From Streptomyces griseus (GTDB lineage: Bacteria; Actinomycetota; Actinomycetes; Streptomycetales; Streptomycetaceae): a stretch of 64,000 bases of DNA. Location: the NCBI RefSeq assembly GCF_900460065.1, contig NZ_UAVD01000042.1, positions 1 to 64,000 on the forward strand, given 5' to 3'. A model generated the notes under the pieces. The model ran no database searches and was not told where the DNA came from. It saw only the letters and a program-made list of their open reading frames with translations. Position numbers and translations under genes: made by a program. Shown piece by piece: positions 35,884 to 42,734 of the stretch; position 1 is the stretch's first letter; every line of letters starts with the position of its first letter.

Positions 35884-37218
35884 TCAGTTCAGCAGCAGGG
35901 CGCCGTCCCAGGGCGTGGCCGGCACCCTGCCGGTGGCGTACGTGTGGAGGGCGAGGGCGATGCCCGCGGCCCCCTCCAGGAAGCCGGGGCGGTCGAGTTC
36001 GCGCGCCGCGAGCGCGTGGGAGTAGCGGTAGCCGAACGGGGCCTCGGGGTCGAACCCGGCCAGGACCCGCGCCGCCAGCCCGTCGGCGGTGGCGTGGAGC
36101 TCCGGGTCGGCGGTCTCGTGGGCGGTGCGCAGCACGATCTGGAGGTGTCCGGCCCAGCCGTGGCAGAGCGCGGAGTCGCGGATCAGGCCGTCGTCGGTCA
36201 CGGTCAGGGCGCCCAGGAGTGCCGCGTGCGCGTCGGCGTGCCATTCCGGCCGGTCCAGCGCGGTGCCGGCGAGATGGACGGCGCGGGCCGCGCCGAGAAC
36301 GCCGTAGCACCAGGAGTCCCGTCCGCGCTCGGGCGCCGCGCCGCTCTCGATGCGCTCGCGGGTCATCAGGTGCGGCCAGCGCGGGCCGGCCCCGTCGGTG
36401 GTCCGCAGGCGGGTCAGCAGCTCCATGATCCGCTCGATGGCCTCGTCCTGGCGGTCCACCCGCACCCCCGCCCGCCAGGCCAGGGAGAGCAGGGCGAGCG
36501 GGCCCGGGACACCGTGGGCGAGGCCGAGGTTGACGTGTTCGGCGAGCCCGTGGTCAAGGCCTTCGGTGATCCACCAGGGGGGCAGCCGGGAACCGTGCCG
36601 TGTGAGGTCCTCGGCGGTGGCGACGGCCACGAGGGAGGCGAGCACCTCGGTCAGGGCCGCCCCCGCCGCCTCGCGCTCCGCCCGCCCGTCCGCCGCCCGG
36701 TGACGGGCCAGCAGATAGCGGCCGATCCCGGCGGTGCCGCCGAGGACGTCGTAGCGGCTCCACGCTCCGGCCGGCTCTCCGGCGGCGGCCCGCTCCAGGT
36801 CGGCCCGGGCACGGGTGCGGGCCTGATCGACGATGTGCCGGTCCAGTCCGGTGAGCATCGTGGTGTAGCCGCCGGAGCCGACGGCCGCCGTGTGTCCGGC
36901 GTACGCGAGGGCCACCATGCCGCCGAACAGCGACTGGGGGGTCAGCCGGATGCCGGCGGCGAGCCCGGCGGAGAGATGGCCGTGGGCCCGCTCGCGCGCT
37001 TCGGGGTCCTCGGCGGCCAACTCGGCGTGGAGCAGGGCGACTCCGGGGTGCCCGTCGGAGAGCCCCAGGGGGTCCCACACCGGTTGGGGGTCGCCCGGGT
37101 AGCGCATCAGGTTGTCCGGCGCGCCCGCGATGCGGGCCACCCGCTCCGGGTCGGCCAGCCGGTCGGCGATCTCCGCGACGATCCGGGCCGCGGCCTGCCG
37201 GTGGACGGGCCCGGGCAT
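35884..37218 (-). CDS. lanC-like: LanC-like lanthionine cyclase
   Basis: 444 aa from the ATG at 37218, 19 bp after the upstream stop; no strong ribosome site, so translation may depend on the upstream gene. The LanC double-barrel fold is recognised from R-Y-D-V-L-G-G-T-A-G-I-G, N-L-G-L-A-H-G-V-P-G (H235), S-W-C-Y-G (C304) and L-C-H-G-W-A-G (C352, H353). C304, C352 and H353 are the zinc ligands, and H235 matches the acid/base His of NisC. It should catalyse addition of precursor Cys thiols to dehydrated Ser/Thr. Separate LanC proteins belong to class I systems, yet the dehydratase here is LanM-like, which is unusual. Confidence 0.9.
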   Translation of the reverse strand: MPGPVHRQAAARIVAEIADRLADPERVARIAGAPDNLMRYPGDPQPVWDPLGLSDGHPGVALLHAELAAEDPEARERAHGHLSAGLAAGIRLTPQSLFGGMVALAYAGHTAAVGSGGYTTMLTGLDRHIVDQARTRARADLERAAAGEPAGAWSRYDVLGGTAGIGRYLLARHRAADGRAEREAAGAALTEVLASLVAVATAEDLTRHGSRLPPWWITEGLDHGLAEHVNLGLAHGVPGPLALLSLAWRAGVRVDRQDEAIERIMELLTRLRTTDGAGPRWPHLMTRERIESGAAPERGRDSWCYGVLGAARAVHLAGTALDRPEWHADAHAALLGALTVTDDGLIRDSALCHGWAGHLQIVLRTAHETADPELHATADGLAARVLAGFDPEAPFGYRYSHALAARELDRPGFLEGAAGIALALHTYATGRVPATPWDGALLLN

Positions 37219-37237
37219 CCGCCGGGCGGGTGCCGGG

Positions 37238-38449
37238 TCAGCGGGTTTCGACGCGGGTGACGGCACGGAAGCCCTCCAGTTCCTGCAGCAGGCGTCGGAC
37301 GTCCGCACGCCGGGCTTCGGGCAGTTCCCCGACCCGCACCGCCTCGCCGGCGTCCAGTCGGCGCAGCACCGCGAGGGCGTCCGCCCCGATCGCGCCCGAG
37401 GTGACATGGCCGTTGGCGGCCCAGCGAGGCGGGCCCTCGCCCGGGGCGGGCAGCAGCGGGGCGCAGCGGCGTACGGGAGTGTCGTCGTCCAGGGGGCGGG
37501 GCGCGGCGGGCGGCTCGGTCGGCCAGAAGCCGCCCGCGGTCCGCACGCGCAGCGCGAGCGCGGTGGCCCGGTCGGTGAAGCGGTCCTCGGCCAGGTGTTC
37601 CGCGAAGGCGTCCACGGCGTCGGCCAGGGCCCTGGGCAGTTCCCCGGCCAGTCGGCCGTCCGGACCGGCGTCCGGGGTGAACAGCGGGGCGGAGCTCTGC
37701 GGCCGGGTGCCCCGGAACAGGTCCTTGATCTCGTAGTAGGGCCGGTGCTCGCGGCGCGGGATGCCCACGTTGACGCTGGTCGCCGGGGTGTCGGAGGCGC
37801 TCTCCCCCACGTGGTAGTAGCGGGCGGGCCAGTAGAGCAGGTCGCCCGGTTCGACCTCGGCGACGAACGAGGACGCCAGGTAGGACTGGTAGTCCAGCAC
37901 CGTGTGCACCGGGTCCGACCACGGCCGGTCGGCCCAGAACCGCATCCGTTTGGTGCCGCGTACGCAGAACATGAAGGTGGCGAAGCGGTCCTGGTGGACG
38001 CCGACCGGGCTGTGCTCGTAGGAGCCGTGGAACATCGTGGAACCGGCGGTGTGCGTGGGCTGGCCGACCCGCTCCCACAGCCCGGCGTAGAACCGCTGCG
38101 CGCGGTCCCACAGCGGGTGGGAGAAGGAGTGGAAGCGGTGGACGACCAGGGCGTAGCGCCGGCCCTCCAGCCGGTCGGCCATGCGCCGCTCGTAGCCGTC
38201 GAGCGAGCCGTCGCCCGCCTCGGGCAGATAGTCGTGGGGCCGGGTCTGCTGCCGCCGCCGCACGAGGAACTGGAGGTTGCCCGGGACGGCGAGCGGATGG
38301 GGCGGCCGGCTGCCGGACACGGCGGCCCGAAACACCTCGTGCTCGTCGAACGGTGCCGTGTCGAGGCCCTTGTACAGGACGGGCGCCCGGTCCCAGAAGC
38401 GGTCGGCGAAGGTGTCCCAGTCGAAGGACTTCTCGACGGTCAGGGTCAT
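37238..38449 (-). CDS. JmjC/cupin-8 family Fe(II)/2-oxoglutarate oxygenase, intact metal triad
   Basis: 403 aa. The start overlaps the upstream stop in ATGA. The opening F-D-W-D-T-F-A-D-R-F-W-D-R-A-P-V resembles YcfD/MINA-type ribosomal oxygenases. The iron ligands are visible: H152-x-D154 in G-V-H-Q-D-R and H213 in A-R-Y-Y-H-V-G-E, framed by F-C-V-R-G-T-K-R-M-R-F-W and D-L-L-Y-W-P. A C-terminal winged-helix-like region follows. Such enzymes hydroxylate amino-acid side chains. Here the likely target is the lanthipeptide precursor or its modified form, by context only. Confidence 0.82.
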   Translation of the reverse strand: MTLTVEKSFDWDTFADRFWDRAPVLYKGLDTAPFDEHEVFRAAVSGSRPPHPLAVPGNLQFLVRRRQQTRPHDYLPEAGDGSLDGYERRMADRLEGRRYALVVHRFHSFSHPLWDRAQRFYAGLWERVGQPTHTAGSTMFHGSYEHSPVGVHQDRFATFMFCVRGTKRMRFWADRPWSDPVHTVLDYQSYLASSFVAEVEPGDLLYWPARYYHVGESASDTPATSVNVGIPRREHRPYYEIKDLFRGTRPQSSAPLFTPDAGPDGRLAGELPRALADAVDAFAEHLAEDRFTDRATALALRVRTAGGFWPTEPPAAPRPLDDDTPVRRCAPLLPAPGEGPPRWAANGHVTSGAIGADALAVLRRLDAGEAVRVGELPEARRADVRRLLQELEGFRAVTRVETR

Positions 38450-39717
38450 CGCGTCCCCTCCTCGACCAGGTCGATGCCGCGCAGTCGGTAGAGCCTGTCG
38501 AGCAGCGCGAGCACCGTCGGATCGTTGCTGTCGTCGTCGCCCGCGGCGAGAGCGCGGCAGACGTCGTCGGCGCCGGTCTCCGCGCCGTCGCCGAGGGCGG
38601 CGTACACGCGGTCGCCCGCGGCCCCGGGCAGGGTGAAGACGTTCCCGTCGACCGCCCAGACCTCGTGCGCGGGCCCGTCGGCCATCCGGACGATCTCGCC
38701 GGTGCGGCGGAAGCGGGTGTCCCGGGTGATGGACACGCCGTCGCGGGGCACCGGAATCGGTTCGAGCCCGGCCGCCGAGCGCAACGCGGCCCAGCGGACC
38801 CGCAGCGTCCTGCGCAGCCGTTCGCTCTCCACGGCTCCGCGCAGTTCGTCGCCGAGCGCGGTCAGCCGGGGCAGCACCCCGCCGGGGTCGCCGATACCGG
38901 TTCCGGAGCCGAACGGGAAGTAGGGCACGGTCTCGTCGCGGTCCCGGCCCGCGTGCACCAGGTCGGCGAGCAGGTCACGCAGCGCGGTGAACGGCAGCCC
39001 CCGGTCGACCGGGATCCGCAGGCGCAGGGCGACGCACCGTTCGCGGTAGGTGTCCACGTGCCGCCGGCCGCCGGGCCAGTACAGCAGTTCCCCGGCCCCG
39101 GCGCTGAGGCCGCGCGCACCGGGCACGTACCGGTCCGGCTCGGCGATGTCCGCCGGCGGGGGCCCGCCGCGCTCGTCCCACAGGGTCACGTCCATGCGCC
39201 CGCGCAGCACCCAGGTCAGCGCCGCGTGCGTCGGGGCCTCGACCGCTCCGGCGTGCTGGACGAACCGGTCGCCGGTGAGCACTTCGGCGGTGAGGGGGAG
39301 GTTGGGCCAGCCGACGTGTCGCCAGAGCCCGCTGACCGTGTCCCGTACGGCGGACCACAGGGCGTGGTCCAGGAGGAGCGGCTGTCGTACGGTCAGCAGG
39401 TAGCCCTGTCCGGGGACTTCGGCTTCGAGCCGGTCGAGGTAGTCGTCCAGGGTCGGGTCCGCGGTGTCCGGCAGCAGGGTTCCGGGGGCGCGCAGCCAGC
39501 CGTCGCCGAGAAGGAACCGGACGTCGGGCATCACCCAGAAGCGGGTGCCCGCGCGGAACGGTGCGCAGGAGACCACGTTCAGCGGGTGGACCGCTTCGAG
39601 GCCGAACGGCGGGCGGGCGCGCAGTCGCACGGGCCGCCGGTCCCAGTGGCGCTGTGCGAACAGCTCCCAGTCGACGCCGTCCGGCGTCCGCCGCGCCTCG
39701 GGGGCCAGCGTGCTCAT
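38446..39717 (-). CDS. JmjC/cupin-8 paralogue with lost HxD motif
   Basis: 423 aa; overlaps both neighbours by 4 nt (ATGA). The fold matches the previous protein (V-D-W-E-L-F-A-Q-R-H-W-D-R-R-P-V; V-L-R-G-R-M-D-V-T-L-W; E-L-L-Y-W-P-G-G-R-R-H-V). Aligned by eye to it, the H-x-D iron ligands become E160-A-P162, while the distal His (H220) remains. It is therefore unlikely to bind iron in the usual way and may be a structural or substrate-binding partner of the intact paralogue. The two genes look like a duplication followed by specialisation. Confidence 0.8.
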   Translation of the reverse strand: MSTLAPEARRTPDGVDWELFAQRHWDRRPVRLRARPPFGLEAVHPLNVVSCAPFRAGTRFWVMPDVRFLLGDGWLRAPGTLLPDTADPTLDDYLDRLEAEVPGQGYLLTVRQPLLLDHALWSAVRDTVSGLWRHVGWPNLPLTAEVLTGDRFVQHAGAVEAPTHAALTWVLRGRMDVTLWDERGGPPPADIAEPDRYVPGARGLSAGAGELLYWPGGRRHVDTYRERCVALRLRIPVDRGLPFTALRDLLADLVHAGRDRDETVPYFPFGSGTGIGDPGGVLPRLTALGDELRGAVESERLRRTLRVRWAALRSAAGLEPIPVPRDGVSITRDTRFRRTGEIVRMADGPAHEVWAVDGNVFTLPGAAGDRVYAALGDGAETGADDVCRALAAGDDDSNDPTVLALLDRLYRLRGIDLVEEGTR

Positions 39718-42263
39718 GATGCTTCCCTTCCGGTCAGGGGGAACCGGCGCCGTATCCGGTCCGTGTGCTCGGCGAGCGGTTCCATGCCGAGGGCGGCCCG
39801 GCGGCGGTCCACGTCCTGCGGATCCTCCACCGGCCAGGGGACCAGCACTCCGTCGACGGGCTCGAACTTCGTTCCGTACACCTGCGGGAGTCCGTCGGTC
39901 ACCCGTAACTCGTCGGTGAGATAGGCGATTTCCCGCCACGGTAGATCGCCGCGCTCCGCGGCGTCCCGCATCAGCTCCAGGCAGTGGCGGCGGAAGTCCA
40001 GGTGCTCCCGGGCGTGCTGGACGAGGCGGCTCGCGGCGGTGGCCGCCTCGGCGCCGACCAGGGCGCGCCCGGGCCAGCCGTGGTCGGCCACGACCGTGGT
40101 GAGCCAGGCGATGCCGGCGTCGGTCAGGTCGCGCAGGCGGCGCTCGGCGGTCGTGTCGCTCATGCCGCCGTCGGCCCACGGCGTCCGGACGGCGCCGTCG
40201 AGCCGGTCGAGCCGCAGCAGCCTGCGCCGGATCTCCCCGGCGGGCGCGGGCTCGACCGGGGCTTCGGGCGCGTCGGCCGGGTCGATGCGCAGCCGCACCT
40301 TCTGCCGGTCCCAGAGGTAGGTGATCCGTCGGCCGGCCTCCGGCCAGTCGAAGGCGACCTGTCCTTCGGCGGGGCTCTGGAGGTGGAGGCGGACGCCCAG
40401 GAGAGCGTCCGTGACGACGTGGTCCGTCACGTCGTCGAACACGTGCTCCACGGCGTCCCGGAGGGCCACGCCGAGACCGGCGAGGGTGAGGTTCTCGCCC
40501 TCCAGCAGCTCCCGCAGCGGGGGCCAGCCGCCCTCGGGCTCCGGACGGGCGGCGACCCGGGCCGTGCCGAACGGCACGGGCGGCGGTTCGACGCTCAGCA
40601 CCGGTCCGCCCGCCAGGGAGCGGACGAAGTAGGGCACGTCGAGACGGCGCAGCTGGTCGCGTTCGGGCCGGTCGAAGTGGACGTCGGGATCGGTGGGGTG
40701 AGGGGCGGCGCCGCCGCCGGACAGCCAGCGGGGCACGAGCGCGTCGAAGTACCGGAACGTGGGCTGTCGCAGGACGCGTACGTGGTGGCCGGCGGTGGCG
40801 GTCGACAGGAACGCGCCGATGGCGGGCCGTTGGCGGCACATGAGGGTCCAGGCGTCGAACATGCCGCGCAGCATGGCCGGGAGGTAGGGGCCGTAACCGG
40901 TCCGCCCGCCGGTGTCGGCGACGACGTTCCTGGTCGCCTCCCGGGTGAGGGAGGCGCGGCGGCGGTGCAGGCGCAGTTCACCCGTCGGCCGCTCGGTCCA
41001 GCACACCGGCGGGCCCTCGGCGTCGCACCAGCGGGCGGTGCGCTCCAGGCCGACGTGGTGCTGGTCGATCTCGGCGGTCGCGTCGTGCAGGAGGCCGGTG
41101 TCGTAGAGGCGCGGGACCCGGCAGAAGAAGATCTCCAGGTCGATCGGGTAGAGCAGGGGCTCGGGGTCGCCGGGTCTGCTGCCGGTGACCACGTTGCCGC
41201 CGATCATGTCGGTGATCCCGAAGGCGAACATCGCGGCGGTCAGCGAGCCGGCGCGGCGCCAGAACCGCCCCGACTCCCCCGGGGTGAGCCGGGTGCCGGT
41301 CAGCTCCCACGGTCCGGAGGCCCGGATCGGCCCCCATTGCGCGGGCGGCTCGATCCACTCCTGCCACAGGTAGCCGGGCTCGGCTCCGGGCCAGCAGGCC
41401 AGCACGGGCAGCCGGACCTCGCCGGAGGCCGTGGGCGCGTGGTTGAGCAGATCGAACAGGGAGGCGGGCGGGACGGATCCGGGGCGGGCGGCGGGCGGGG
41501 CCGCCCCGGGGGACGCGGGAGACGCGGGAGACGCGGTGAACAGCAGCTCGCCGGAGGCCGGCCGTGGTTTGTAGGCGACCCGGCCGCCACCGGCGCAGTC
41601 GAGGCGCAGGACGCGCTGGCGTCCGTTGTGGGTCTCCTCGCCGTGGGCCCACAGTCCGACGACCGGCCCCCGGAAGGCCGGCTGCTCGGGCCAGCAGGCG
41701 TTCATGTCACGGAGCAATCGGTCGAGGAAAAGCGTCAGGAATTCCTCGCAGCGCACGGCCCACTCGGCCACCCGGTCGCGGGCGTAGTGCGGTCTTCCGG
41801 CAGCACAGGCCACGAATGCCTCGGATACCACGGGGCCAAAGATATCGGCGTTGGTGATATCCAGAATTCCTTCGGAAACAACGTCCGAATAGCGGGGCCC
41901 GGCCCCTGCGCACCAGGCGTCCAGCCGGTCCCACAGGTCCAGCAGCGGAGCGAACCGCCGGTCGTGGAGCGCGTTCTCGATCATCCGCGCGTCCGTCTCG
42001 CCGCCGAGCAGGCGGTCGATCGCGACCGTCCCTTCCGGTCCCGCCCTGACGACGGGCGGGAACATTCCGCCGGCCCCGCCCTTGCGGACGGCGTCGATCA
42101 CCCGTCGGGCGGCCAGGGGGAGTTGGGGCGATCCATCCTGGTCGGCACCCGGGCGGGCCCGGCGGCGCGCGTCGCCGCCGGAGGATCCGCCGAGCTCTCC
42201 ACCGGGGTCACGCATGTCCCAGAGGGGTTCGACGTCCATGGGTGAATCCGGTGCGTCCGGCAC
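39714..42263 (-). CDS. lanM-like: LanM-like dehydratase (DUF4135) without cyclase domain, DUF6624-like tail
   Basis: 849 aa. I chose GTG at 42263, with GAAGGG upstream; an ATG at 42239 and a GTG at 42284 are weaker. Residues about 80-690 match the LanM dehydratase region. By-eye comparison with CylM gives E210 and H212 (E-T-H-N-G-R) for D252/H254, K232 (Y-K-P-R) for K274, D352/N357 (T-D-M-I-G-G-N) for D347/N352 but Ile for H349, and D375-L-E for D364. The usual C-terminal LanC half is absent. Instead the last ~150 residues contain H-C-L-E-L-M-R-D-A, A-Y-L-T-D-E-L and Q-V-Y-G-T-K-F, a DUF6624-like pattern. It probably dehydrates precursor Ser/Thr, with altered chemistry possible. Confidence 0.8.
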   Translation of the reverse strand: MPDAPDSPMDVEPLWDMRDPGGELGGSSGGDARRRARPGADQDGSPQLPLAARRVIDAVRKGGAGGMFPPVVRAGPEGTVAIDRLLGGETDARMIENALHDRRFAPLLDLWDRLDAWCAGAGPRYSDVVSEGILDITNADIFGPVVSEAFVACAAGRPHYARDRVAEWAVRCEEFLTLFLDRLLRDMNACWPEQPAFRGPVVGLWAHGEETHNGRQRVLRLDCAGGGRVAYKPRPASGELLFTASPASPASPGAAPPAARPGSVPPASLFDLLNHAPTASGEVRLPVLACWPGAEPGYLWQEWIEPPAQWGPIRASGPWELTGTRLTPGESGRFWRRAGSLTAAMFAFGITDMIGGNVVTGSRPGDPEPLLYPIDLEIFFCRVPRLYDTGLLHDATAEIDQHHVGLERTARWCDAEGPPVCWTERPTGELRLHRRRASLTREATRNVVADTGGRTGYGPYLPAMLRGMFDAWTLMCRQRPAIGAFLSTATAGHHVRVLRQPTFRYFDALVPRWLSGGGAAPHPTDPDVHFDRPERDQLRRLDVPYFVRSLAGGPVLSVEPPPVPFGTARVAARPEPEGGWPPLRELLEGENLTLAGLGVALRDAVEHVFDDVTDHVVTDALLGVRLHLQSPAEGQVAFDWPEAGRRITYLWDRQKVRLRIDPADAPEAPVEPAPAGEIRRRLLRLDRLDGAVRTPWADGGMSDTTAERRLRDLTDAGIAWLTTVVADHGWPGRALVGAEAATAASRLVQHAREHLDFRRHCLELMRDAAERGDLPWREIAYLTDELRVTDGLPQVYGTKFEPVDGVLVPWPVEDPQDVDRRRAALGMEPLAEHTDRIRRRFPLTGREAS

Positions 42264-42306
42264 GGCGGCCCTTCGGCTCGTCACGGGGAGGGGATGCGCG
42301 GCGCAC

Positions 42307-42338
42307 CCGGGTGGCGCCGACGCGGCGACACCACCCGG
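42307..42338 (-). terminator. Attenuator hairpin between precursor and LanM-like gene
   Basis: CCGGGTGG (42307-42314) pairs with CCACCCGG (42331-42338), with inner CGCCG/CGGCG pairing. It begins 6 nt beyond the precursor stop (transcribed leftward) and ends before the LanM ribosome site. Such a partial terminator would give more precursor than enzyme transcript. Confidence 0.6.
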
Positions 42339-42344
42339 CGCGCG

Positions 42345-42512
42345 TCAACAGCAGTAGATGGACGCGCACGAACCACAGGCGGTGCCGCTGCCCGAGTTCG
42401 TCGGTGAGGCGAGCGGCGGAATTTCTTGTTCCAGATCGCCGATCACCAGATCGAATACATCATCGGCGTTCCGGTCCGTTCCGCCCTGGACCTTTTCCTC
42501 AACTGCCTGCAT
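42345..42512 (-). CDS. lanA-like: Lanthipeptide-like precursor peptide, 55 aa
   Basis: 55 aa; ATG at 42512 behind an excellent GGGAGGAGG. The leader (residues 1-35) is acidic and contains V-F-D-L-V-I-G-D-L-E-Q-E-I, close to the F-D-L-x-I-x-D-L-E leader pattern seen in many lanthipeptides. The presumed core after A35 is rich in Ser/Thr (S36, T38, S40, S42, T44, S48, S51) and ends T-A-C-G-S-C-A-S-I-Y-C-C with C46, C49, C54 and C55. Up to four thioether rings could form; fewer if the C-terminal C-C is a disulfide. There is no Gly-Gly cleavage site, and no LanT or LanP gene is adjacent. It is first in an operon with LanM-like, two JmjC and LanC genes. Confidence 0.88.
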   Translation of the reverse strand: MQAVEEKVQGGTDRNADDVFDLVIGDLEQEIPPLASPTNSGSGTACGSCASIYCC

Positions 42513-42552
42513 GAATATCCTCCTCCCGTACTGGCCAATTGATCCGCCACTC

Positions 42553-42581
42553 AGTAGAACAATGCGACATGCCCATGTCAA
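42553..42581 (-). promoter_or_regulatory. Precursor promoter with embedded palindrome
   Basis: On the minus strand TTGACA (42576-42581) and TCTACT (42553-42558) are separated by exactly 17 bp, an almost ideal HrdB/sigma-70 promoter, about 40 bp before the precursor ATG. GACATG-CC-CATGTC (42566-42579), a perfect 6-2-6 palindrome, overlaps the -35 element and spacer, exactly where a repressor would sit. Confidence 0.75.
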
Positions 42582-42734
42582 CGAGCCGAGCGGGGCGCAC
42601 CGCTTTACTGGCCGGTAGGCATCTATGCGACCCAGGTCACACTGCTCTACGGTCGGGGCACTGCCCCGGCCCCTCCACATCGGCGGGCCGCCGACCGGGC
42701 CCGGGCATCCCCGTCTCCCGCCCCAGGAGGTTCC

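Noticed and set aside
35884..42512. Class III/V lanthipeptide (LanKC or LxmK/X/Y) locus
   Set aside because: No Ser/Thr kinase domain or HopA1-like protein; the enzymes match DUF4135, JmjC and LanC instead.
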